From positions 2,790,001-2,854,000 of the forward strand of contig OZ245724.1 in assembly GCA_965227035.1 (NCBI GenBank): DNA of 64,000 bases, given 5' to 3'. Below the pieces are notes generated by a model. That model had not been told where the DNA came from. It worked only from the letters and a program-made list of their open reading frames with translations, and searched no databases. Below are positions 15,423-24,460 of this stretch, piece by piece. Source of the DNA: CBDDFQ01 sp965227035 (lineage in GTDB: Bacteria > Pseudomonadota > Gammaproteobacteria > Burkholderiales > Burkholderiaceae_C). The position numbers and the translations under genes were made by a program. Numbering within the stretch: position 1 is the first letter of the stretch; every line of letters starts with the position of its first letter.

Positions 15423-18400
15423 TCAAACCAGCACTCGTTCGATGCCGCCGCTGTTCGCAGCGCTCACGTACTCCGGCATCCAGTTCTCACCCAGGATCTG
15501 GTTCGCCATTTCGACCACGATGTAGTCGGCTTCGAGCAGGCCATTGTTCAGATCGTTGCCGTAGCGACTCAGCCCCTGCAGGCAGCTCGGGCAGCTGGTG
15601 AGAATTTTCACGTTACTGTCCGCGGCGAGCTTGCCCGACTCACGCAACTCGGATTCGTCGGCCTTCAATTGCTCTTCCTTGCGGAATCGAACCTGGGTCG
15701 CGATGTCCGGGCGGGTGACGCCGAAAGTGCCCGATTCGCCGCAGCATCGCTCCGACTTCAACACGTTGTCGCCGACCAGTGCCTTCACCGTCTTCATCGG
15801 GTCCTGCAGCTTCATCGGGCTGTGGCAGGGGTCGTGGTACAGGTACGAGTCCTTGCCTGCCAGCGTGATGCCTTTTTCCAGCAGATATTCGTGAATATCG
15901 ATGATCCGGCTACCCGGGAAAATCTTGCCGAATTCGTAGCCTTGCAACTGGTCGTAGCAGGTGCCGCAACTCACCACCACGGTCTTGATATCCAGATAGT
16001 TGAGCGTGTTCGCCACACGGTGGAACAGCACCCGGTTGTCTGTGATGACTTTCTCGGCCTTGTCGAACTGACCCGATCCCCGTTGCGGATAGCCGCAGCA
16101 CAGATAGCCAGGCGGCAAGACCGTCTGCACGCCCGCGTGCCAGAGCATCGCCTGCGTGGCCAGACCCACTTGCGAGAACAGGCGCTCAGATCCGCATCCA
16201 GGGAAATAGAACACCGCTTCGGTCTCGGCATTCGTCGCCTTCGGATTGCGAATGATCGGCACGTAGTCCTTGTCTTCGATATCGAGCAAGGCGCGCGCGG
16301 TTTTCTTGGGCAATCCACCCGGCAATTTTTTGTTGATGAAGTGAATCACCTGCTCTTTCATCGGCGGCTTGCCGACGGTGGCGGGCGGCTGCTCACTCTG
16401 CTTTCGCGCCACGCGGCGAAGCAGATCGTTGGCAAGCCGCTGAGCCTTGAAGCCGATGCCGGTCATTGCGGTACGCATCAGGTTGATCGTCTGCGGATTA
16501 GTCGCGTTGAGGAAGAACATCGCAGCCGCGTTGCCGGGCTTGAACGACTTCTTGCCCATCTTGCGAAGCAGGTTGCGCATGTTCATCGACACGTCGCCGA
16601 AGTCGATCTTCACCGGGCACGGCGACAGGCACTTGTGGCAAACGGTGCAATGGTCGGAGACGTCTTCGAATTCTTCCCAATGCTTGATCGAAACGCCGCG
16701 CCTGGTCTGCTCTTCGTACAGGAACGCTTCCACCAATAAAGAGGTCGCAAGGATCTTGTTGCGAGGGCTATAAAGCAGATTCGCGCGGGGCACGTGCGTG
16801 GCGCAAACCGGTTTGCACTTGCCGCATCGCAGGCAGTCCTTGACGCTGTCGGCAATGGCGCCGATGTCCGACTGCTGCATGATCAAAGACTCATGCCCCA
16901 TCAAGCCGAAGCTGGGTGTGTAGGCGTTGGTGAGGTCGGCCGGGAAGCGATCGTCGCGAAGCAGTTTGCCGCGATTGAATCGCCCTTCGGGATCGACCTT
17001 TTTCTTGTATTCGGTGAATGGACGAATCTCTTCTTCGCTCAGAAACTGTAGCTTGGTAATGCCGATTCCATGCTCACCGGAAATCACACCATCGAGCGAT
17101 CGCGCAAGCTTCATGATGCGTTCGACTGCTTCATGCGCGGTCTGAAGCATGTCGTAGTCGTCGCTGTTCACGGGAATGTTCGTGTGCACGTTGCCATCGC
17201 CCGCGTGCATGTGAAGCGCCACCCAGACGCGCCCCTTCAGGACACGCTTGTGGATCGCGTTGCACTCGTCGAGGATCGGCAAATATGCGCCGCCCGAGAA
17301 GATGTTTTGCAACTGCGCGCGAATCTGGGTTTTCCAGCTGGCACGCAGTTCATGGTTCTGCAAGCGCGGGAAAAGTTCGTCGACGTTCTGCAGCCAGCCG
17401 ACCCACAACTCGCGGGTTTCGCGAATCAATGAAATTGCGTGGCCAACGCGGTCTTCGAGCAACTCTGCCGACGGAATATCGTTCGCGTCGTCGCTCTTGC
17501 CCAGCGGCAGATTTCCGTGCGCAAAAAACGATTCGAGTTCGTCGCACAGCTTGATCTTGTTGCGCAGCGACAGCTCGATGTTGATGCGCTCGATGCCGTC
17601 GGTGTACTCGGCCATGCGCGGCAAAGGAATCACCACGTCTTCGTTGATCTTGAACGCGTTGGTGTGGCGCGAAATGGCCGCAGTACGCTTGCGATCGAGC
17701 CAGAATTTCTTGCGGGCGTCAGGGCTGATCGCGATGAAGCCTTCTCCGCTGCGCGAGTTGGCAATGCGCACCACTTCCGACGTGACACGTGCAACTGCGT
17801 CGGCATCGTCGCCGGCGATATCGCCGAACAACACCATCTTGGGCAGACCGCCACGTTTCGATTTCGTTGCGTATCCGACGGCACGCAAATAACGATCGTC
17901 CAGATGCTCCAGACCCGCGAGCAACACGCCGCTGCGCTTTTGCTCGGCGAACATGAAGTCCTTGATTTCCACGATGCTGGGCACCGCGTCTTTCGCATTC
18001 CCGAAGAATTCCAGGCACACGGTGCGCGTGTGCGATGGCATGCGGTGCACCACCCAGCGCGCGCTGGTGATGAGGCCGTCGCAGCCTTCTTTCTGGATGC
18101 CCGGAAGCCCGCTCAAGAACTTGTCGGTAACGTCTTTACCCAATCCTTCCTTGCGAAAGGATTTGCCGGGAATCGACAGCGATTCGGTGCGGATATGCGT
18201 CTTGCCGTCGGCCTCGAAATACTTCAGTTCAAAGTCCGCAGTTTCGGCGTCATGGATCTTGCCCATGTTGTGTCCGATGCGCGTGACTTCGAGCCATTCC
18301 GCGTCCGGAGTCACCATGCGCCACGACGCGAGGTTGTCGAGCGCGGTGCCCCACAAGACTGCCTTCTTGCCGCCCGCGTTCATTGCCACGTTGCCGCCGA

Positions 18401-19277
18401 TGCAGGACGCTTCAGCGGAAGTCGGATCGACCGCGAACACGAAGCCTGCCTCCTCGGCCGCATCGGCCACGCGTTGCGTGACCACGCCAGCTTCGGTCCA
18501 GATGGTCGGCACTTCATGCGTCATGCCGGGAAGTTTCATCATCTCCAGCGGATGCATCGCTTCGAGCTTCTCGGTGTTGATGACCGCGCTCTTCCACGTC
18601 AGGGGGATTGCTCCGCCGGTGTAGCCGGTGCCGCCTCCGCGCGGAATGATGGTCAATCCCAGATCGATACAGCCCTTCACGAGACCGGCCATTTCGGCTT
18701 CGGTATCGGGGGTCAACACCACGAACGGATATTCGACACGCCAGTCGGTGGCGTCGGTCACGTGCGACACGCGAGAGAGTCCATCGAACTTCACGTTGTC
18801 GTGCGCGGTGTATTTCTTGAAAGCTTTTTTCGTGTCGCGACGCAGCGACGCGATGTCGAGAAATGCGGCATTGAAAGCATCCACCGCTTTGTCTGCAGCG
18901 ACCAGCAACTGAGCCACGCGTTCATCGCGCTCGGGATCGGTATCGGGCGTGCGACGCTTTTGCACTTCGCCCAGTCGATGCTTCAGCGCATCGACCAGCT
19001 GCTTGCGGCGCTTGGGGTTGTCGAGCAGATCGTCCTGCAGGTACGGATTGCGTTGGACCACCCAGATGTCGCCCAGCACTTCATACAGCATGCGAGCGGA
19101 GCGACCGGTACGTCGTTCGCCGCGCAATTCTTCGAGCAGATCCCAGCTATGAGAGCCGAGAAGACGAATCACGATTTCACGGTCCGAGAACGACGTGTAG
19201 TTGTACGGAATTTCGCGCAGACGCGGCTTGTCGTCGGCCGCGGCCAGGAGATGGGTAAGCGTGTTCGGAGCGTTCAT
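15423..19277 (-). CDS. FAD-linked oxidase / Fe-S oxidoreductase fusion (DUF3683-type)
   Basis: A 1284-residue protein with several domains. After an N-terminal segment come a PCMH/VAO-type FAD-binding domain (PRGGGTGYTGGAIPL near residue 215), the FAD-oxidase C-terminal domain (HMHAGDGNVHTNIP near 665; GVISGEHGIGITK), a two-cluster ferredoxin domain (CLRCGKCKPVC near 812, CTVCHKCLSPC near 878) and two CCG cysteine domains (CCGYPQRGSG near 1060, CCGESGTFG near 1180). It fuses GlcD-like and GlpC/GlcF-like parts and should oxidise a 2-hydroxyacid (lactate, glycolate or hydroxyglutarate type) and pass electrons to the quinone pool. The substrate is not determined. Operon with the HIT gene. Confidence 0.93.
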   Translation of the reverse strand: MNAPNTLTHLLAAADDKPRLREIPYNYTSFSDREIVIRLLGSHSWDLLEELRGERRTGRSARMLYEVLGDIWVVQRNPYLQDDLLDNPKRRKQLVDALKHRLGEVQKRRTPDTDPERDERVAQLLVAADKAVDAFNAAFLDIASLRRDTKKAFKKYTAHDNVKFDGLSRVSHVTDATDWRVEYPFVVLTPDTEAEMAGLVKGCIDLGLTIIPRGGGTGYTGGAIPLTWKSAVINTEKLEAMHPLEMMKLPGMTHEVPTIWTEAGVVTQRVADAAEEAGFVFAVDPTSAEASCIGGNVAMNAGGKKAVLWGTALDNLASWRMVTPDAEWLEVTRIGHNMGKIHDAETADFELKYFEADGKTHIRTESLSIPGKSFRKEGLGKDVTDKFLSGLPGIQKEGCDGLITSARWVVHRMPSHTRTVCLEFFGNAKDAVPSIVEIKDFMFAEQKRSGVLLAGLEHLDDRYLRAVGYATKSKRGGLPKMVLFGDIAGDDADAVARVTSEVVRIANSRSGEGFIAISPDARKKFWLDRKRTAAISRHTNAFKINEDVVIPLPRMAEYTDGIERINIELSLRNKIKLCDELESFFAHGNLPLGKSDDANDIPSAELLEDRVGHAISLIRETRELWVGWLQNVDELFPRLQNHELRASWKTQIRAQLQNIFSGGAYLPILDECNAIHKRVLKGRVWVALHMHAGDGNVHTNIPVNSDDYDMLQTAHEAVERIMKLARSLDGVISGEHGIGITKLQFLSEEEIRPFTEYKKKVDPEGRFNRGKLLRDDRFPADLTNAYTPSFGLMGHESLIMQQSDIGAIADSVKDCLRCGKCKPVCATHVPRANLLYSPRNKILATSLLVEAFLYEEQTRRGVSIKHWEEFEDVSDHCTVCHKCLSPCPVKIDFGDVSMNMRNLLRKMGKKSFKPGNAAAMFFLNATNPQTINLMRTAMTGIGFKAQRLANDLLRRVARKQSEQPPATVGKPPMKEQVIHFINKKLPGGLPKKTARALLDIEDKDYVPIIRNPKATNAETEAVFYFPGCGSERLFSQVGLATQAMLWHAGVQTVLPPGYLCCGYPQRGSGQFDKAEKVITDNRVLFHRVANTLNYLDIKTVVVSCGTCYDQLQGYEFGKIFPGSRIIDIHEYLLEKGITLAGKDSYLYHDPCHSPMKLQDPMKTVKALVGDNVLKSERCCGESGTFGVTRPDIATQVRFRKEEQLKADESELRESGKLAADSNVKILTSCPSCLQGLSRYGNDLNNGLLEADYIVVEMANQILGENWMPEYVSAANSGGIERVLV

Positions 19278-19463
19278 CGTGCTTTTAATTTCTCATCCAG
19301 CAATGTGATTTTGAGTTGCCCAGAAAGGGTGCTGGCTGACAGGGAATGGTAAAGGGAATGGTAACGCACGAGTCGTAACGGTGTGAGCCGGAGAACGGGT
19401 GTCCGCCGCCCCGAAAAGCACTCGTTTTTAGGCCGAAAGCTTTTTTCCAGAGGACAATTTCCC

Positions 19464-20243
19464 ATGCCCACGAGCCCCACAAGCCAGTCCACCCACTGGC
19501 CCTACCCTTTCTGGATTGCCCACCGCGGCGCTGGAGGCGGTCCGGCCACTAATTCGATCGCACCCGAGAACACCCTGGCTGCCTTTCAAGCTGGATTCGT
19601 CGCCGGCTACCGCGCATTCGAGTGCGATGTGAAGCTCAGCGCCGACGGCGTGCCATTCCTGCTCCACGACGACACGCTCGACAGAACAACGGATGGATTC
19701 GGCGTCGCGGGACACTTCGCTTGGCGCGATCTGACAAAGCTCGACGCCGGGAGCTGGCACTCGACAGCGTTCGCCGGTGAAAAAATCCCGACGCTTGCCG
19801 AAGTGGCCGACTTTTGCCTTTCACGCCATTGCATGTTGAACATCGAAATAAAACCTACGACCGGCACCGACGAGCTAACCGGTGCGGCAGTGGCAACGGC
19901 GGCTGCAAATCTTTGGAATAGCTGCTCGATCAAGCCCTTGATGTCGTCGTTTTCGGTAGCGGCGCTGGAGGCGGCAATGGCCGCAACGCCTGAATTGCCC
20001 CGAGCCTTGCTGCTTGATCGGTCCCGGGACGACTGGCTGGAGATTGCGCAACGTCTCGATTGCGTTGCCGTCGTTTCGCAGCATCGCCTCTGGACCGCCG
20101 AAAACGTGCCTCAAGCCAAAAGTAGAGGACTGCGAACGCTCGGTTTCACGGTCAACGAAGACGCTGAAGTTGCGCGCTTACGGGTGCTGGGAATCGATGG
20201 CCTGATTACCGACCGCGTCGAGCGGTTTTCGCCCGGGACATGA
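19464..20243 (+). CDS. ugpQ: Glycerophosphodiester phosphodiesterase
   Basis: About 259 residues, GDPD family, TIM barrel. Active-site region: AHRGAGG near the N-terminus, then SIAPENTLAAFQAG, FECDVKLSADGVPFLLHDDTLDRTT. It hydrolyses glycerophosphodiesters to glycerol-3-phosphate and alcohol, in the cytoplasm (no signal). The ATG at 19464 follows AGAGGA; an earlier in-frame start would add an unlikely leader. The gene ends inside the 3' end of the convergent gene at 20206, a 38-bp tail overlap. Confidence 0.93.
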   Translation: MPTSPTSQSTHWPYPFWIAHRGAGGGPATNSIAPENTLAAFQAGFVAGYRAFECDVKLSADGVPFLLHDDTLDRTTDGFGVAGHFAWRDLTKLDAGSWHSTAFAGEKIPTLAEVADFCLSRHCMLNIEIKPTTGTDELTGAAVATAAANLWNSCSIKPLMSSFSVAALEAAMAATPELPRALLLDRSRDDWLEIAQRLDCVAVVSQHRLWTAENVPQAKSRGLRTLGFTVNEDAEVARLRVLGIDGLITDRVERFSPGT

Positions 20244-20523
20244 TCTTGCCGCTCTGCAGCACGGTTTGCGACAGTGCCAACGCGACGATAAATGCTGCAT
20301 AGGTAGCCATTTTCCCGTCGCGGCCAAAGAAAATCAAACCGGCGAGCAGCACGGCCAACCCGGCTGCAGCGTTGACGAGCGTGTATTTCATGACCGTCGA
20401 CAGATTTCGACTCGACCCGAGCAACGACCCTGCACAGGCGACGAAAAAGCCGCACACCAGAGCGGGCGCGACGAAGTTCGACAAGTGAATGACCGCCGAA
20501 AGGAGCGCTGAAACTGGATTCAT
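20206..20523 (-). CDS. Small conserved membrane protein, unknown function
   Basis: A 105-residue protein with three hydrophobic helices (about residues 15-33, 43-65 and 72-90) and a basic C-terminus (KIMSRAKTARRGR). It overlaps ugpQ tail-to-tail and lies divergent from hemA, 78 bp away. Similar three-helix proteins occur next to hemA or ugpQ in Burkholderiales; no function is known to me. Confidence 0.72.
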   Translation of the reverse strand: MNPVSALLSAVIHLSNFVAPALVCGFFVACAGSLLGSSRNLSTVMKYTLVNAAAGLAVLLAGLIFFGRDGKMATYAAFIVALALSQTVLQSGKIMSRAKTARRGR

Positions 20524-20589
20524 CGGGTGTATTTGTAACGCAGACAGACCATCTTAGGAGGCTGAAAGCGAGGGGAATCGTCACAATTT

Positions 20590-20595
20590 TATAAT
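20590..20595 (+). promoter_or_regulatory. Candidate -10 box of hemA, possibly leaderless
   Basis: TATAAT ends six bases before the hemA ATG at 20602, so initiation seven bases downstream would coincide with the start codon. A purine-rich GAGGGGA lies too far upstream (20570-20576) to serve as ribosome binding site, and only GGGG directly abuts the ATG. No good -35 is visible. Confidence 0.4.
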
Positions 20596-20601
20596 TCGGG
20601 G

Positions 20602-21873
20602 ATGGCAGTCTGGGCTTTAGGCATCAATCACACGACCGCGCCGCTGGATTTGCGCGGCCGGTTCGCTTTCGCCCTGGACCAGATCGAACCCACCTTGCAG
20701 GGCTTGAAGCGGTCGTTTCACTCTTCGGGACATCCTCAAACCGAGGCAGCGATCATCTCGACCTGCAATCGCACCGAGATTTATTGCGCCGCCGATAACG
20801 CCGATCCCGCCCACATCATCGACTGGCTCGCGCAAAGCGGAGGCGTCTCGCCTGCCCTGCTCAGATCGCACGCCTATTCGCTGGAAAACGGTCATGCAGC
20901 CCGTCACGCGTTCCGGGTCGCGAGCGGTCTGGATTCCATGGTTTTGGGCGAAGCGCAGATTCTCGGCCAGATGAAAGACGCGATTCGCGTTGCCGAAAAC
21001 GCAGGCTCACTCGGCTCGACCCTGAACCAGATGTTCCAGCGCTCGTTCGCCGTGGCCAAGGAAGTTCGCAGTTCGACCGAAATCGGTGCGCATTCGATCA
21101 GCATGGCTGCGGCCGCGGTTCGTCTGGCCAGCCAGATCTTCGAAGACCTGACCAAGGTGAAAGTGCTTTTCGTCGGTGCAGGCGAAATGATCGAATTGGC
21201 GGCCACCCACTTTTCCGCGAAAAATCCAAAGTCGATCGCCATCGCGAACCGCACCATCGAGCGCGGAGAAAAGCTCGCATCGCGATTCGGCGGCGAGGTA
21301 ATGCGATTGTCGGATTTGCCGACCCGTCTTGCCGAATTCGACGTCATTGTGAGTTGCACCGCCAGCACGCTGCCGATCATCGGCCTTGGCGCCGTGGAAC
21401 GTGCAGTCAAGGCGCGCAAGCATCGCCCGATGTTCATGGTCGATCTGGCCGTGCCGCGCGATATAGAACCTGAAGTGAAAGATCTGGAAGACGTGTACCT
21501 CTACACGGTGGACGATCTGGCCACCGTGGTGCAGACCGGTCAGGCGCATCGCCAGGCGGCTGTCGCGCAGGCCGAAGCGATCATCGATGCTGGCGTTCAA
21601 AGCTTCATGCACTGGGTCGATCAACGCGGAACGGTTCCGTTGATCCAGCAACTCAACGCGCAGACCGATGAGTGGCGCGCGATCGAAATTGCGCGAGCAC
21701 GCAAACTGCTCGCCAAGGGCGAGAACATCGACGATGTGCTGGAAGCACTGTCTCGTGGCCTCACGCAAAAAATGTTGCACGGCGCCATGGCGGAATTGCA
21801 TTCCGGCGATGCCGCATCGCGCGAACAGATGGCGCAGTCGGTGTCGCGCCTTTTCCTGCGCAAAGAGCGTTAG
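20602..21873 (+). CDS. hemA: Glutamyl-tRNA reductase (housekeeping copy)
   Basis: A 423-residue NADPH-dependent enzyme making glutamate-1-semialdehyde from Glu-tRNA, the first step of C5 tetrapyrrole synthesis. Catalytic cysteine in STCNRTEIYC near residue 55; family signature GLDSMVLGEAQILGQMKDAI; NADPH-binding VLFVGAGEMIELAATHF. The C-terminal dimerisation helices are complete. It heads a hemA-prfA-prmC row of same-strand genes, a common arrangement. A second, very similar copy lies at 54920 in the photosynthesis cluster. Confidence 0.97.
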   Translation: MAVWALGINHTTAPLDLRGRFAFALDQIEPTLQGLKRSFHSSGHPQTEAAIISTCNRTEIYCAADNADPAHIIDWLAQSGGVSPALLRSHAYSLENGHAARHAFRVASGLDSMVLGEAQILGQMKDAIRVAENAGSLGSTLNQMFQRSFAVAKEVRSSTEIGAHSISMAAAAVRLASQIFEDLTKVKVLFVGAGEMIELAATHFSAKNPKSIAIANRTIERGEKLASRFGGEVMRLSDLPTRLAEFDVIVSCTASTLPIIGLGAVERAVKARKHRPMFMVDLAVPRDIEPEVKDLEDVYLYTVDDLATVVQTGQAHRQAAVAQAEAIIDAGVQSFMHWVDQRGTVPLIQQLNAQTDEWRAIEIARARKLLAKGENIDDVLEALSRGLTQKMLHGAMAELHSGDAASREQMAQSVSRLFLRKER

Positions 21874-21948
21874 CGGCGTTCGTCGGAACGCCTCTCGCGG
21901 AACTCTCGGCTCCGCCGCCTCTTTGCCTTTCACATTCGCAGGATCTCG

Positions 21949-23040
21949 ATGAAACCGTTTCTCCGTCAGCAACTCGAGCGCTATTCGCTTCGCATCCAGG
22001 AGCTTGACTTTCTGTTGTCGCGCGAAGACATCATGGCCGACATGTCCCAATACCGCGCGCTGTCGCGTGAACACGCGGAAGTCACACAAATCGCGGGCCG
22101 CCACACCACGCTGATCCAGCGCGAAGCGGATCTGGCTGCTGCGAAAGAAATGCTGTCCGATCCCGACATGCGCGAGATGGCGGAAGAGGAAATCGTGTCG
22201 GCCGAAGCCGACTTGCTCAAGCTCGAACAAGACCTTCAGCGCCTGCTGATTCCGAAAGATCCCGAAGACAAACGCAACGCGTTCCTCGAAATTCGCGCAG
22301 GCACCGGTGGCGACGAATCGGCGCTTTTCGCGGGCGATCTTCTACGCATGTACACCCGCTACGCGGAGCGAGCCGGCTGGAAAACCGAGATCGTGAGTTC
22401 GAGCGAGAGCGAGCTGGGCGGCTACAAGGAAGTCGTATTGCGGGTAGTGGGCGACGATGTCTACGGCTGGCTCCGGTTCGAATCGGGTGGACACCGGGTT
22501 CAACGGGTTCCCGCTACCGAAACCCAGGGGCGGATTCATACCAGCGCGTGCACCGTGGCGGTACTTGCCGAACCCGATGAAGCGCAAGCGATTCACATCA
22601 ATCCGGCCGACTTGCGGATCGACACCTACCGTGCGAGCGGCGCTGGCGGGCAGCACATCAACAAGACCGATTCCGCCGTTCGGATCACCCACATTCCGAC
22701 TGGAATCGTGGCCGAATGCCAGGACGACAGATCGCAGCATCGGAACAAAGCCAAGGCGCTGCAGGTGCTCTCGGCGCGGATCCAGGAAAAGGACCGCAGC
22801 GAACGCGCGGCCAAGGATGCGGCCATGCGCAAGGGGCTGATCGGAAGCGGCGATCGGAGCGACCGCATACGCACCTACAACTTCCCGCAGGGGCGCCTGA
22901 CCGATCACCGGATCAACCTGACCTTGTACAAGCTGCTGTTCATCATGGAGGGCGATATGAAGGACGTTCTGGACGCCCTCAGGCAGGCGCGCGAGGCAGA
23001 GCAGTTGGCCGATCTCGAAGTGGGCGCAGGCGCCACATGA
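21949..23040 (+). CDS. prfA: Peptide chain release factor 1
   Basis: A 363-residue RF1. It carries the catalytic GGQ (GAGGQHINKTDSAVR near residue 235) and the anticodon-like region in domain 2 typical of RF1. It recognises UAA/UAG and releases the peptide. It is followed by its own methyltransferase, prmC, with 4-bp overlap (ATGA). The start ATG at 21949 lies after AGGATCTCG. Confidence 0.97.
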   Translation: MKPFLRQQLERYSLRIQELDFLLSREDIMADMSQYRALSREHAEVTQIAGRHTTLIQREADLAAAKEMLSDPDMREMAEEEIVSAEADLLKLEQDLQRLLIPKDPEDKRNAFLEIRAGTGGDESALFAGDLLRMYTRYAERAGWKTEIVSSSESELGGYKEVVLRVVGDDVYGWLRFESGGHRVQRVPATETQGRIHTSACTVAVLAEPDEAQAIHINPADLRIDTYRASGAGGQHINKTDSAVRITHIPTGIVAECQDDRSQHRNKAKALQVLSARIQEKDRSERAAKDAAMRKGLIGSGDRSDRIRTYNFPQGRLTDHRINLTLYKLLFIMEGDMKDVLDALRQAREAEQLADLEVGAGAT

Positions 23041-23894
23041 TGTTCTCCGACGTCATGGCGGTCGATGCAGCCGTGAAGGCCTGCGAGCGAATGGGCATCG
23101 CGCGACTGGACAGCCAGATGCTGGTGCTGATCGCAGCCGGCCGCGACGCATCAGACAGGGCCTGGATCATTGCGCATGACGACGATCTTCTAGCGGGCGC
23201 GCAGATCAACGCGCTCACAAGGCTGGCGACCCGGCGTGCTGCGGGCGAGCCGATGGCGTATGTAGTGGGAGCGAAAGAATTCTTCGGACTGGAATTGAAG
23301 GTCGATTCCCGCGTGCTGATTCCGCGCCCCGATACCGAAACTCTCGTCCACTGGTCGCTCGACGTGTTGCGGGAGACAAATTCCGAGAACCCCCATGCGA
23401 TCGATCTGGGCACCGGAAGCGGCGCAATCGCGCTTGCACTCAAGCATTCGCGGACGGACATTCACATGGTCGCGGTCGACACCTCGCAGGATGCGCTGGA
23501 CGTTGCCGCCATCAACGCCGAGCACCTCAAATTACCGATAGGCCTCGTCAAAAGCTCCTGGCTCGGCTCTATCGACGGTTCCCGCAAATTCGATCTGATC
23601 GTCTCGAACCCGCCGTATGTCGGAAACGAAGACCCGCATCTGGCCGACCTCAAGTACGAGCCCCTGAGCGCTCTTGCCGCCGGAAACGACGGACTCGACG
23701 ACATACGGACTATCGTGAATCAGGCTCCGGAGCACTTGGCGCCGGGCGGGTGGCTGCTGTTCGAGCATGGCTACGATCAGGCGGTTCATGTCCGAGCACT
23801 CCTTAGCCAGGCCGGATTCACGGAAATCCAAAGCCGGAACGATTTGGCTGGCATAGAGCGATGCAGCGGCGGCCAGTGGCCAACAGTGAAATAA
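23037..23894 (+). CDS. prmC: Release factor glutamine methyltransferase
   Basis: About 285 residues. SAM motif I: AIDLGTGSGAIALALK; the substrate-binding NPPY is seen as DLIVSNPPYVGNED. It methylates the GGQ glutamine of RF1/RF2. The N-terminal helical domain is present (MMFSDVMAVDAAVKACERMG). The start at 23037 overlaps the prfA stop; ATG at 23040 is the alternative. The N-terminal part of a longer frame from 22716 is a shadow of prfA. Confidence 0.96.
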   Translation: MMFSDVMAVDAAVKACERMGIARLDSQMLVLIAAGRDASDRAWIIAHDDDLLAGAQINALTRLATRRAAGEPMAYVVGAKEFFGLELKVDSRVLIPRPDTETLVHWSLDVLRETNSENPHAIDLGTGSGAIALALKHSRTDIHMVAVDTSQDALDVAAINAEHLKLPIGLVKSSWLGSIDGSRKFDLIVSNPPYVGNEDPHLADLKYEPLSALAAGNDGLDDIRTIVNQAPEHLAPGGWLLFEHGYDQAVHVRALLSQAGFTEIQSRNDLAGIERCSGGQWPTVK

Positions 23895-24014
23895 TCCCCC
23901 CACCGACGACGGCGCCGGTTTAATTGCGGATGATCGTCGCCATGTGAATGCAGACAATCGCCAAAAGCGCTTTCCGACGCCAGTCGTCGATTACCGAACC
24001 CTAAGGAGTACGCC

Positions 24015-24341
24015 ATGAGTGACGCACAACAACGCATCGATGACCTGGTCAAATCCAACGACATCCTTCTGTTTATGAAGGGAAGCGCCAGCTTTCCGAT
24101 GTGTGGCTTTTCCGGCCGCGCGATTCAGGTGCTGAAAGCCTGCGGAGTCGACACCAAAACCGTGAAGACGGTGAACGTCCTCGAAGACGACGGCATCCGC
24201 CAGGGCATCAAGGAATACAGCCAGTGGCCCACGATTCCGCAGCTCTACGTGAACGGCGAGTTCGTCGGGGGATCGGACATCATGATGGAGATGTACGAAT
24301 CGGGCGAGTTGCAGCAAGTGCTCACCGGCAAAACTGCCTGA
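24015..24341 (+). CDS. grxD: Monothiol glutaredoxin
   Basis: A 108-residue Grx4-type protein. Active site CGFS appears in SFPMCGFSGRAIQVL; glutathione-binding residues WPTIPQLYVNGEFVGGSDI are present. It carries [2Fe-2S] clusters as dimers and with BolA. It has an AAGGAG ribosome binding site seven bases before the ATG, and a strong terminator follows at 24351. Confidence 0.97.
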   Translation: MSDAQQRIDDLVKSNDILLFMKGSASFPMCGFSGRAIQVLKACGVDTKTVKTVNVLEDDGIRQGIKEYSQWPTIPQLYVNGEFVGGSDIMMEMYESGELQQVLTGKTA

Positions 24342-24350
24342 TGTAGACCC

Positions 24351-24386
24351 GCCCTTTGCGCACCGACTCGTCGCAAAGGGCTTTTT
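24351..24386 (+). terminator. Rho-independent terminator after grxD
   Basis: GCCCTTTGCG (24351-24360), 11-base loop, CGCAAAGGGC (24372-24381) and TTTTT. Perfect ten-pair stem. Confidence 0.92.
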
Positions 24387-24421
24387 CTCGGCTTTCCCAC
24401 CGCTAAACTCATGCCTCGATG

Positions 24422-24446
24422 CCGGACGCGACGTCCGGTGTTTCTT
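24422..24446 (+). terminator. Possible second hairpin before the CNNM gene
   Basis: CCGGACG-CGA-CGTCCGG (24422-24438) followed by TGTTTCTT. It may be a back-up terminator or leader structure; the T-run is interrupted. Confidence 0.35.
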
Positions 24447-24460
24447 AAGGTCGTCGAGGC

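Noticed and set aside
15363..16739. 458-residue plus-strand ORF
   Set aside because: Antisense to the large FAD/Fe-S oxidoreductase.
17439..19352. 637-residue plus-strand ORF
   Set aside because: Antisense to the FAD/Fe-S oxidoreductase; composition of a GC-rich shadow frame.
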